From positions 1 to 12,985 of the forward strand of contig CANHJR010000010.1 in the NCBI GenBank assembly GCA_947461165.1: a stretch of DNA of 12,985 nt, read 5' to 3'. Shown piece after piece: positions 6,436 through 12,985 of the stretch. The translations under genes and the position numbers were made by a program. Source of the stretch: Saprospirales bacterium. Its GTDB lineage: Bacteria > Bacteroidota > Bacteroidia > Chitinophagales > JADJOU01. The notes under the pieces are model-generated. The model was not told the origin of the DNA, searched no databases, and saw only the letters and a program-made list of their open reading frames with translations. The stretch's first letter is position 1. Each line of letters starts with the position of its first letter.

Positions 6436-7587
6436 CTACTTAACAAAATCTGCCCATACTGGCTTCTCTGCCGCATTACCAGCGCCTGTAGCTGTTGAAA
6501 TTGTATGAAAAACAGGAAGTGTTACATTTGCTCCTTTATTGTCTTTTCCAGCAAAGTTTTTAGTAGCACCTAGAATTTCTATACCATCTATTTTGGTATC
6601 TGTATTGAGAAATGCTATCGTCTCATTGTGTTCTACACCCACTGCCGTTTTATAATTAGCCATATAAATATTGGTAAACCTAGCCTTAGTGCCTCTGCGA
6701 ATATAAATTCCTTCGCGCTGAGAACCTGTAGATATTGTCTTCCTGCCGACTAAGGTAATATTTCTGAATACAGGAAATGAAAAAGGGCTTGCAGAAAAAT
6801 TGGAAGGATTTCCATCGCTCTCTATACCTCTGCTATCTGCCGACGCATTCGTGTTATTGTTGACACAATAGGCATTCGATATAGTGCCACTGTATCCTTC
6901 ATCGGTATCTAAATTATCATCGTCATTATCACTTGCATATAAAAATGAACAATTGACAGTGCCACCATACCATTCAAATGCATCGTCATTCCCATAAGAA
7001 ATCTGTATGTACTGAATTACCGTTCCAGAGCCTACAGATAAGAAAGAAATACCATTAAATTCTTTCGTATCATTGATTTTAGCACCTGAGTATTTCAAAA
7101 TACAGTATTTTAAAATACCTGAATTGTCTAGATCATCTGATCCGCCATAGACGACTCCCGCAACTTCTGACTGAACATCTGTACCTATATTGTTTCTGGC
7201 TCTACCTGCTATCACTAGTCCTCCCCAGCCACCTCTTTCTTTGAGTGTAGAGGTGAAGATTATAGGTGAAGTCGCACTTCCTTGTGCATCAATTTTTGCA
7301 CCTCTTTCGATGACTATGTATAAACTTGAAGCCCCATTTACAGTCTGTGCCTCGATCGTAGCACCTTCTTCAATTTTCAAGGTAGCACCCGATTTTACAA
7401 ATAATGCACCTGTGAGTTTGTACGTCAAACCGCGCTGAAGCGTTACAGTCCCGTCTGTTATTGTTCCCTTTAAATCTTCTTGATTGAGAACAAAGGAACT
7501 GGTCTCCTCAGAAGTATCAATCTTCTTACAAGAGGAAGTATTTAAAAAAACGATTGCAGTCAATACTGCTGAAATTAACTTTTTCAT
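6436..7587 (-). CDS. Surface-type lipoprotein with beta-helix-like repeats, partner of the TonB receptor
   Basis: 383 residues. The N-terminus MKKLISAVLT... ending in TSSC gives a lipoprotein signal with C20 as the lipidated residue, in the relaxed form common in Bacteroidota; acidic residues follow soon after (DTSEE, 24-28). The rest is rich in Gly, Asn, Ser and short beta-strand runs. It opens with LKGTITDGTVTLQRGLTYKLTGALFVKSGATLKIEEG in outline (from about 39), a strand-turn pattern seen in right-handed parallel beta-helix proteins. GNDDAFEWYGGTV (199-211) and an acidic run at 220-231 could bind Ca or another cation. No enzyme motif is evident. It lies 38 bases after the TonB receptor in the same direction, so it is probably co-transcribed and may act as the substrate-capturing surface protein in place of a SusD. 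Lipoprotein and operon are well supported; the role is inference. Confidence 0.8.
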   Translation of the reverse strand: MKKLISAVLTAIVFLNTSSCKKIDTSEETSSFVLNQEDLKGTITDGTVTLQRGLTYKLTGALFVKSGATLKIEEGATIEAQTVNGASSLYIVIERGAKIDAQGSATSPIIFTSTLKERGGWGGLVIAGRARNNIGTDVQSEVAGVVYGGSDDLDNSGILKYCILKYSGAKINDTKEFNGISFLSVGSGTVIQYIQISYGNDDAFEWYGGTVNCSFLYASDNDDDNLDTDEGYSGTISNAYCVNNNTNASADSRGIESDGNPSNFSASPFSFPVFRNITLVGRKTISTGSQREGIYIRRGTKARFTNIYMANYKTAVGVEHNETIAFLNTDTKIDGIEILGATKNFAGKDNKGANVTLPVFHTISTATGAGNAAEKPVWADFVK

Positions 7588-7625
7588 ATGGTATGTTTTT
7601 ATAATTTATAGAATGAATGGAAAGT

Positions 7626-10373
7626 TTAAAATACCTTATAGGTAATTCCTAGTGATGAGTTGATACCTCTGCTAAATGAAGATACGGTGAATCGCTGATC
7701 AGCTATATCTTGGTATCTATCATATGATGGGTTGGTTAAGTTTTTGATCGCAAGGGATAACTCAAAGTTTTGACCCAATTTGCATCTTGAAACAAAGTCG
7801 AAAGTATGCACCTGTCTCTCATAAATATCACTTATCCCAATCACGCCTATAGAATACAATCTGTCTGAAAAGTAATTATAAACAAGAGTAAATGTAGGCT
7901 CGAATGTTTTATACTTCAATTTATAGCTAAGATCTGCATTGGCTACAATCGGTGAAGCTCCTTGAAGTGCTGACCGATTACTATTAAATATATTTTGAAT
8001 GAACCCTCTTGTTTCCGCCGCTGCTTTTTCATTGTTCAAGTTTTGATTTGTATACATGAGTGCTGCATTTGCACCTAAGCTTAGACTAGAATTAAACTTC
8101 TTTGAGGTGTTGAAATCTGAAAACAATTCTTTTCGTATTTCAAATTCTAATCCACCTGCAAAGGCGGAATTGCCAGTGTTGACATAACTCATTTCTGAGG
8201 CTCCAGTTGAAGCTACGATGGTTTTATTGATTGGATTCAAGATATGCTTTCCAAATAAGGTAAATGAATACATCTCTGTTTTGGAAAAGAAATTTTCGAT
8301 TTTTAAATCCAAATTATAATTATCAGACGGATACAAGTATGGATTACCAAATGAGTTATTCGTTACGACGTTTTCATATAAAAATGGTGCTGTTTCTTTG
8401 AATTGAGGCAATGTGTAGGTTTTGCTCAAACCACCTTTAAATTTGATTTCATCTGTAATCGGGTAACGCACATTGATAAAAGGAAGGGGCTTTATCTTCT
8501 CAAAATCAGCAGCACCTTTTGGCTTTGCAACTCCTATCACGTCCCAAATCACATATTGATAAATATAATCTGTTCTCAACCCAGCTAATATTTCCCATTT
8601 GTTTGGCATATTTATTTGAAAGGCAGCGCTACCAGACTGAGTGTACATTCTACCAACATACGTCTGCGGTTTGACTTGTCCGTTTTCAACTCTTCTACCG
8701 ATTATGGAGTAATAATTTGCTGATAAGTTATCTGTGTTAAAATAGTTTTGAACACCTTCATTACCATCAACATTATAGTTTGCAGTAGGATAGGAAAACG
8801 GTGTAAAATCAAACTGACTTGCAGTAAAATCTCTCGCCTTCACTCGAGCGTTGTAGCCTAGCTGCAATTCCACTTGGGTCTTATCTTCTCTTACTTCTTT
8901 ACTGAATCTATACTTAAATTGACCGAACGCGGATAGCTCATCCTCATCTAATCCCTGATAATAAACGTTGTTTTCTCCACTTGATGGGCTCAATGTAGCT
9001 CTGCCATTTTCTTCTAGAAGACGATAAGTAATTCTATTTGGCTGTCTTTCTCTGAGCATATTCCCGCCAACTCCCCAGTTGAGACTGGTTTGATCATTGA
9101 TGGTATGCTCACCTAGTAGTTGTAGAATGTCTAGATTGACCTTATCTACAGTTCCTCGATAAAACTTAACATCGGAATTGACATTGTAATCATAACCATT
9201 GAAAAAACCAACCTGATCATTAGCCACATCAAGATGCAAATAATTCAATTTGATTCGATTGAATTTGTTAAATCGATAAATGGTGTTGGCTAGCAAATTT
9301 TTGCTAAATGAATACGTGTAATTTTGAGAATGAGCATCTCTAAGAATTGACTGCGCTCCAAATACAGCGGAATAGCCATCATTGTATTCAAATCCATTCT
9401 GGATTGTCGGTGCTACATAGACTGAAATTGACTTTTCTCCACCTAGAGATTTATAATATCCAAAATTGAATCCTACCTTGCTATTCAAACGAGGAGCGTT
9501 TGATAGCGCAGAAGTCCAAGTAGGGTTAAAAAAAGTATTATTAGCAGTAGTCGGAAGCTCCGCATTAGATACTCCTCCTAAATAAGATAGACCAGATCCA
9601 TAGTTCCAATGAGCAATAGCTTGAGAGTTAAATCCTGATGAAAGGTTCAATTTAAGACTTGGTTTGCCTGTAAATTCTTTTGAAGAAATATCGATATTAG
9701 CCGCTCCAAAATCTCCAGACATTCCAGCATTGAAGGTTTTTGCTACTGCGATATTTCTGATAACCTCCGAAGGGAAATACTCCAGTGAAATATTTTTTGT
9801 CTCAGGATTTTCTGAAGGAAGGCTCAAATGATTCAAGGTAGTAGAAATATATCGATCTCCCATTCCTCTTACAAATACTGCGTCTTGACCTACACCCTTG
9901 GCTATACCAGAAATTTTTTGTACAGCCTGTGCAGCATCGCTGACACCTTTTTTACTCATTTCTTGGGACCCGATTTTTTCTTCGATGACTATTTGCTTCT
10001 TCTGCTCTTGGAGAAGCTCTTGCACACTCTCCTTATTTCGACCAGAAGTCACGGTCACACCTTTCAGATTTTGGGGTATTTTTTTTAATTGGAAATCAAG
10101 GGTGACATTTTCTAAATTACTAATCGTAATGATTTCTGTTTTGGCCTCATAATTGAGACAACTTGAAGAAACTGCATATGTGCCAGGATTTAGAGAGAAT
10201 TTATATTCTCCATTTGCATTGGTTTTGTCGCCTTTGACACCTTCCTTAATTCTTACAACGGCATTCGGCAATGGCTGCCCGTTTTCATCGGTCACCCTAC
10301 CTTTTACTAATCCTTGTGCATAAGTATTGGACGCAGCGAGCACTATTACTGCTAGAATAATTTTTAATTTCAT
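7626..10373 (-). CDS. TonB-dependent outer-membrane receptor with carboxypeptidase-regulatory-like domain
   Basis: 915 residues. The order is signal peptide 1-19 (cleavage likely TYA|QG), a carboxypeptidase D regulatory-like beta-sandwich at about 22-98 (VKGRVTDENGQPLPNAVV...), a possible TonB-box-like stretch GVTVTSG near 105-111, the plug domain at about 115-235, and a 22-strand-type beta barrel to the C-terminus, which ends in Phe as outer-membrane barrels do. The plug carries VFVRGMGDRYISTTLN (167-182), a variant found in receptors outside the classic SusC group. It should import a substrate using TonB-ExbBD energy. The next gene is a lipoprotein and no SusD homologue is present, so glycan uptake is not implied. 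A TAnnTTTG box and a direct-repeat site precede it. Substrate not determinable here. Confidence 0.92.
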   Translation of the reverse strand: MKLKIILAVIVLAASNTYAQGLVKGRVTDENGQPLPNAVVRIKEGVKGDKTNANGEYKFSLNPGTYAVSSSCLNYEAKTEIITISNLENVTLDFQLKKIPQNLKGVTVTSGRNKESVQELLQEQKKQIVIEEKIGSQEMSKKGVSDAAQAVQKISGIAKGVGQDAVFVRGMGDRYISTTLNHLSLPSENPETKNISLEYFPSEVIRNIAVAKTFNAGMSGDFGAANIDISSKEFTGKPSLKLNLSSGFNSQAIAHWNYGSGLSYLGGVSNAELPTTANNTFFNPTWTSALSNAPRLNSKVGFNFGYYKSLGGEKSISVYVAPTIQNGFEYNDGYSAVFGAQSILRDAHSQNYTYSFSKNLLANTIYRFNKFNRIKLNYLHLDVANDQVGFFNGYDYNVNSDVKFYRGTVDKVNLDILQLLGEHTINDQTSLNWGVGGNMLRERQPNRITYRLLEENGRATLSPSSGENNVYYQGLDEDELSAFGQFKYRFSKEVREDKTQVELQLGYNARVKARDFTASQFDFTPFSYPTANYNVDGNEGVQNYFNTDNLSANYYSIIGRRVENGQVKPQTYVGRMYTQSGSAAFQINMPNKWEILAGLRTDYIYQYVIWDVIGVAKPKGAADFEKIKPLPFINVRYPITDEIKFKGGLSKTYTLPQFKETAPFLYENVVTNNSFGNPYLYPSDNYNLDLKIENFFSKTEMYSFTLFGKHILNPINKTIVASTGASEMSYVNTGNSAFAGGLEFEIRKELFSDFNTSKKFNSSLSLGANAALMYTNQNLNNEKAAAETRGFIQNIFNSNRSALQGASPIVANADLSYKLKYKTFEPTFTLVYNYFSDRLYSIGVIGISDIYERQVHTFDFVSRCKLGQNFELSLAIKNLTNPSYDRYQDIADQRFTVSSFSRGINSSLGITYKVF

Positions 10374-10395
10374 TGTTATTTAATTTTTTCAATTG

Positions 10396-10403
10396 CAAAA
10401 CTA
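10396..10403 (-). promoter_or_regulatory. -7 promoter box of the receptor/lipoprotein operon
   Basis: CAAAACTA on the plus strand reads TAGTTTTG on the minus strand, a full TAnnTTTG match, 22 bases before the ATG. The expected -33 position has only ATTG with a short spacing of 17, which suits a promoter that depends on an activator bound at the repeats just upstream. Confidence 0.55.
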
Positions 10404-10421
10404 AATTATCCGCAATAGCTC

Positions 10422-10439
10422 AATGTTAATTTAATGTTA
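10422..10439 (-). promoter_or_regulatory. Direct-repeat operator, PhoB-box-like
   Basis: Read towards the receptor gene the site is TAACATTAAATTAACATT: two identical 7-bp units (TAACATT) separated by AAAT, so with an 11-bp period. It lies 18 bases upstream of the -7 box, over the -33 region, where class II activators bind. The geometry (7 bp, 4-bp AT spacer, 7 bp) equals that of the E. coli PhoB box, whose unit is CTGTCAT. An OmpR/PhoB-family regulator is a reasonable inference; phosphate control is a guess. Confidence 0.45.
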
Positions 10440-10780
10440 TCATTTTTTTCTGAAATTCCCTAAATACGCTGACTATTCTTGCTGACAAATTTGTCGGACT
10501 GATCGGGCTTGTTCTTTCAGACTTGTCTTCGTCAAAGTTATCTAGAGATACTATTCGAAAAATCATAGCCAAGTCGATACATAGATAATGATATGTCGAC
10601 TTTGTATGGGTTTGAATTTGTCCATCAAACGCCTAACGCTTTTATTGGGATTCAAGCATTATGGATATTTAAGAATAAAAAAATGATATTGAATTCATTT
10701 AGAATAAAAACTCACAATTTGATCTGCACAAAAATGGGTTCGATCTACAAACAAGGCGATGTTTATGAAATGCCTTATTG

Positions 10781-11659
10781 CTACCTTCTTATGCTTTTTT
10801 TGCGCGCTAAAAGCGTATTGTATAAGAGCATCGTAACCGTCATAGGGCCTACGCCTCCGGGAACTGGTGTTATGTATGACGCTTTTGGAGCGACAGAATC
10901 AAAATCAACATCTCCTTCAAGATGATAACCTTTGGCTGATTCATCTACCACACGAGTGATCCCAACATCAAATACGATCACACCCTCCTTGACCATGTCA
11001 CCATGTATCATTTTTGGTCTACCTACAGCGACAATGAGGATATCAGCCTCTTTGGTGTATTTTTCAATATTTGGTGTATGCGTATTAAGAATAGTTACGG
11101 TGCAATTGCCTATAGATTTGTTTTGACCGAGCATGATTCCAATAGGCTTGCCTACAATATTGCTTCGACCCACGACGACGCAGCGCTTTCCAGCTGTTTC
11201 AATATTGTAACGTTGAAGCATCTTGAGAATTCCATATGGTGTTGCAGGCTTATAGCTAGGGAGTCCCAGTGTCATCAATCCCACGCTATGAGGTGTGAAG
11301 CCATCGACATCTTTCTCTGGAGATATCGCTAGCAATACTTCGTCAGGATTGATATGGTCAGGTAGAGGAAGCTGGACAATAAAGCCATCCACCGTATTGT
11401 CTGCATTGAGCCCTTTGATAAGCCAAATGAGTTCCTCCTCGGTGGTATCTGATGTCTTTTTGATCAATGTCGATTCATAGCCACATTCTTTACAACTTCT
11501 AATTTTATTATTGACATAGGTCATACTAGCGCCATCATCTCCGACGAGAATAGCCACAAGGTGAGGTGGACGATGACCCTGCTGAACCATAACGTCTACT
11601 TCTTCCTTAATTTCTTTTTTGATGGTTTTTGACAGTTCTAAGCCGTTGAGTATTTGCAT
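10781..11659 (-). CDS. folD: Methylenetetrahydrofolate dehydrogenase / methenyltetrahydrofolate cyclohydrolase
   Basis: Bifunctional cytoplasmic enzyme that oxidises 5,10-methylene-THF with NADP and hydrolyses the product to 10-formyl-THF, feeding purine and formyl-Met-tRNA synthesis. 292 residues, normal length. Motifs: MTYVNNKIRSC (46-56) with the YxxxK active site Y48 and K52, DGFIVQLPLP (91-100), SPEKDVDGF (113-121) with the substrate Asp, CVVVGRSNIVGKPIG (160-174) as the Rossmann cofactor loop, ADILIVAVGRP (about 195-205) and PGGVGPMTVTMLL (267-279). ATG at the complement of 11657-11659 gives the usual MQILNGLELS opening. It stands alone between two gene-poor gaps; with folA at the other end of the window, it is the second folate enzyme, but not in one operon. 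Confidence 0.96.
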   Translation of the reverse strand: MQILNGLELSKTIKKEIKEEVDVMVQQGHRPPHLVAILVGDDGASMTYVNNKIRSCKECGYESTLIKKTSDTTEEELIWLIKGLNADNTVDGFIVQLPLPDHINPDEVLLAISPEKDVDGFTPHSVGLMTLGLPSYKPATPYGILKMLQRYNIETAGKRCVVVGRSNIVGKPIGIMLGQNKSIGNCTVTILNTHTPNIEKYTKEADILIVAVGRPKMIHGDMVKEGVIVFDVGITRVVDESAKGYHLEGDVDFDSVAPKASYITPVPGGVGPMTVTMLLYNTLLARKKSIRR

Positions 11660-11776
11660 AAACTTGGAGATTCTAGTTTGCGAAATTAGTGCTTTTTGCC
11701 CAAAACGTTATCTCTATGATCAACATTCAACGGCAAATGTTCTTATCATAAACTATTAAAATAAAGGAAAAGAAAG

Positions 11777-11862
11777 TACCCCGGGCGGGACTTGAACCCG
11801 CACGGACATTACTGCCCACAGGATTTTAAGTCCTGCGTGTCTACCAATTCCACCACCAGGGT
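11777..11862 (-). tRNA. tRNA-Leu (anticodon UAA)
   Basis: Class II tRNA on the minus strand: acceptor ACCCTGG with CCGGGGT, leucine D arm GGTGGAATTGGTAGACACGC, anticodon stem CAGGA/TCCTG with loop CTTAAAA giving TAA, a long variable arm, T loop TTCAAGT, and discriminator A73. CCA is not encoded. It lies after a terminator-like hairpin, downstream of tRNA-Gly. GAAAGTACCC just before the gene (11868-11877) is complementary to its 3' end and trailer (11772-11781). Confidence 0.96.
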
Positions 11863-11891
11863 ATATTGGGTACTTTCATTTCAAACCAAAA

Positions 11892-11923
11892 AAAAATGTT
11901 GGAGATCAAACTCCAACATTTTT
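11892..11923 (-). terminator. Terminator-like hairpin between tRNA-Gly and tRNA-Leu
   Basis: A perfect 13-bp stem (11892-11904 with 11911-11923), core TGTTGGAG/CTCCAACA, loop ATCAAA. Read on the minus strand it is followed by a run of nine T, so it should end a Cys-Gly tRNA transcript before tRNA-Leu. The A/T arms would also allow activity on the plus strand. Confidence 0.75.
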
Positions 11924-11932
11924 GCAAAAATG

Positions 11933-12005
11933 AGCGAAAGACGAGACTCGAACTCGCGACCCCAACCTTGGCAAGGTTGTGCTCTACCAACTGAGCTACT
12001 TTCGC
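11933..12005 (-). tRNA. tRNA-Gly (anticodon GCC)
   Basis: Acceptor GCGAAAG with CTTTCGC, D arm GCTCAGTTGGTAGAGC, anticodon stem CAACC/GGTTG with loop TTGCCAA giving GCC, T arm GCGAG/CTCGT around TTCGAGT, and discriminator U73 as usual for bacterial glycine tRNA. CCA is not encoded. The 3' end is 10 bases from the following hairpin. Confidence 0.97.
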
Positions 12006-12021
12006 ATGGTATTTATATTCG

Positions 12022-12092
12022 AGGTCGAGAGCGGATTCGAACCGCTGTACGAGGTTTTGCAGACCTCTGCCTAGCCGCTCGGCCACCCGACC
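12022..12092 (-). tRNA. tRNA-Cys (anticodon GCA)
   Basis: 71 nucleotides: acceptor GGTCGGG with CTCGACC, anticodon stem GAGGT/ACCTC with loop CTGCAAA giving GCA, T loop TTCGAAT in stem AGCGG/CCGCT, and discriminator U73, the identity base for cysteine. CCA is not encoded. It is the first gene after the promoter at 12123-12140 and is 16 bases from tRNA-Gly, so both are probably one transcript. Confidence 0.97.
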
Positions 12093-12122
12093 CAATGATT
12101 TTAAGAACTCGTTTATTCCGAT

Positions 12123-12140
12123 TTGGGAGTGCAAATATAA
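12123..12140 (-). promoter_or_regulatory. Promoter of the tRNA-Cys/Gly transcript
   Basis: On the minus strand TTATATTTGCACTCCCAA, identical over 18 bases to the tRNA-Leu(CAA) promoter at 1157-1174. The -7 box TATATTTG is at 12132-12139. A TTGG at 12155-12158, 15 bases further upstream, might act as -33. The leader to the tRNA would be about 33 bases. Confidence 0.75.
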
Positions 12141-12169
12141 AACTTTTCATAAAACCAATCCTTTTTTTT

Positions 12170-12177
12170 TAACTTTG
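12170..12177 (+). promoter_or_regulatory. -7 promoter box of mrdA
   Basis: TAACTTTG matches TAnnTTTG and lies 36 bases before the mrdA start codon, preceded by a T-run. It is back to back with the tRNA promoter, about 30 bases between the two boxes. No -33 TTTG is visible. Confidence 0.5.
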
Positions 12178-12213
12178 CTCAAATTATTAAATAGACCAGC
12201 CTACTCCGACGTT

Positions 12214-12985
12214 ATGCAAGATATTTTTTTGGAGCGTATCCGAATGTTTCACGGGGTAATAATTACTTTTACGATCTTGTTTATTATTCGACTAGCTTTT
12301 ATTCAGCTGATTGATGATAAGAACTTGGAGAAGTCCAGAAGCAATGCGATTAAGGAGTTGATCGAGTATCCTAGTAGGGGCGAAATATTTGATCGAAAGT
12401 TTCGACTAATGGTTCATAACCAGAATTTATATGAGATTCTTGTCACGCCTCTCGAGGTAGAAAAAGGCATAGATTCTGCCATGCTTTGTTCAGACTTGGG
12501 AATCGATTTTGCCTACTATACAGAAACCATGCGCAAGGCTCGAAAAACTTCAGTCTACAAGCCCTATGTTTTTCTCAAGCAAGTTTCTGCAGAAAATCAC
12601 CATCGTTTCCAAGAGCATATTTTTAAATACAAGGGATTCTATGGTCAGACCCGTTCTATACGAGCCTATCCCTATAGCACAGGCGCCTTACTTTTTGGCG
12701 ATATTAGTGAAATAGATAGTACCCAGATCAAAGCCTTTGCAGTAGAAGGAGTCAATAAATATGACTATCAGAGTGGGGACTATATAGGAAAAAATGGGAT
12801 AGAACTCACTTATGAAAAATACCTAAGAGGTGAGCGTGGTCAAACAGTGGTCATAGTAGATGCCTTCAATCGTATCAAAGGAAGCTATAGCAACGGAGAA
12901 TATGATCGTAAACCAAAATCTGGTAATGATTTAATTGCATCGATCGATGTAGATTTGCAAAATCTCGGCGAAGAATTACTCACAC
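12214..12985 (+). CDS. mrdA: Penicillin-binding protein 2, N-terminal part (3' end outside window)
   Basis: An open frame of 257 codons from ATG 12214 that runs off the window. PBP2 is the transpeptidase of the elongation machinery, cross-linking peptidoglycan on the outer side of the inner membrane with RodA. Visible are a short cytoplasmic N-terminus, a single membrane segment (about residues 14-33), the PBP-dimer motif start SRGEIFDRKFRLMVHN (54-69, the RGxIxDR signature), and GDYIGKNGIELTYEKYLRGERG (188-209), which is the conserved linker before the transpeptidase domain (canonical GxxGlExxYexxLrGxxG). The segment near 247-257 (IDVDLQNLGEELL) is the usual ...SID..LQ...E strand. The catalytic SxxK, SxN and KTG motifs are past the end. 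PBP3/FtsI is the alternative, but the motif pattern favours PBP2. The upstream genes are tRNAs, not mreCD. Confidence 0.88.
   Translation, partial: MQDIFLERIRMFHGVIITFTILFIIRLAFIQLIDDKNLEKSRSNAIKELIEYPSRGEIFDRKFRLMVHNQNLYEILVTPLEVEKGIDSAMLCSDLGIDFAYYTETMRKARKTSVYKPYVFLKQVSAENHHRFQEHIFKYKGFYGQTRSIRAYPYSTGALLFGDISEIDSTQIKAFAVEGVNKYDYQSGDYIGKNGIELTYEKYLRGERGQTVVIVDAFNRIKGSYSNGEYDRKPKSGNDLIASIDVDLQNLGEELLT

Larger units (their letters stand above)
10374..10780. other. Intergenic region between the receptor gene and folD
   Basis: 407 bases. Next to the receptor start it contains the -7 box (10396-10403) and the 7-bp direct repeats (10422-10439); further on there is a 12-bp perfect palindrome GACAAATTTGTC at 10484-10495. 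From about 10500 to 10780 I see no gene or terminator; an open plus-strand frame beginning near 10593 runs antisense into folD and is not credible. folD has no visible intrinsic terminator here. Confidence 0.6.

Noticed and set aside
10730..10760. GGTTCGATC resembling a tRNA T loop
   Set aside because: No flanking 5-bp stem, acceptor stem or anticodon arm can be drawn around it.
10593..10925. 110-codon open frame on the plus strand
   Set aside because: Its second half is antisense to the well-supported folD C-terminus, and the first half has no recognisable features.
11792..12172. Open frames on both strands across the tRNA cluster
   Set aside because: They are read through three clear tRNA genes; they match the artefact proteins often predicted from tRNA sequence.

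Overview
The window looks like chromosomal DNA from a member of the Bacteroidota. The evidence is an AT-rich composition, a large TonB-dependent receptor with an N-terminal carboxypeptidase-regulatory-like domain, a partner lipoprotein with a beta-helix repeat pattern, a DhnA-type class I aldolase, an arginase-fold protein with a GGSQD motif, and several promoter-like sites matching TAnnTTTG, the -7 consensus of this phylum. Shine-Dalgarno sequences are mostly absent, which also fits. No class or genus can be read safely from this much sequence.

Layout from left to right. (1) Positions 1-973, plus strand: the 3' end of an endonuclease/exonuclease/phosphatase (EEP) family gene overlapping folA (dihydrofolate reductase), then a bidirectional terminator and a minus-strand tRNA-Leu(CAA) with its own promoter. 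(2) Positions 1175-1512: a gene-free stretch with several complementary segments and a strong terminator-like hairpin, which may be a small RNA or a regulatory leader. (3) Positions 1513-4865, plus strand: an arginase-superfamily protein that lacks most metal ligands, a membrane-anchored EEP-family protein, and thiL, which overlaps the EEP gene by 4 bases. (4) Position 4933 to 5991, minus strand: class I fructose-bisphosphate aldolase, convergent with thiL across a shared terminator. (5) Positions 6436-10373, minus strand: a two-gene outer-membrane unit, the TonB-dependent receptor first and the surface-type lipoprotein second, preceded by a TAnnTTTG box and a PhoB-like direct-repeat site. (6) Positions 10781-11659, minus strand: folD. 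(7) Positions 11777-12092, minus strand: three tRNAs read in the order Cys(GCA), Gly(GCC), Leu(UAA), with a terminator-like hairpin between Gly and Leu. (8) Positions 12214-12985, plus strand: the first 257 codons of penicillin-binding protein 2, running off the window.

Most of the genes are housekeeping: folate and one-carbon metabolism (folA, folD), thiamine diphosphate synthesis (thiL), glycolysis or gluconeogenesis (fbaB), translation (four tRNAs) and cell-wall elongation (mrdA). The accessory-looking part is the receptor/lipoprotein pair, which probably takes up an unidentified substrate; its upstream repeats suggest control by a response regulator. I did not find a CRISPR array, insertion sequence, phage or defence module. 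The best candidates for something undescribed are the structured region at 1234-1437, the degenerate arginase-fold protein, and the receptor/lipoprotein unit with its operator.
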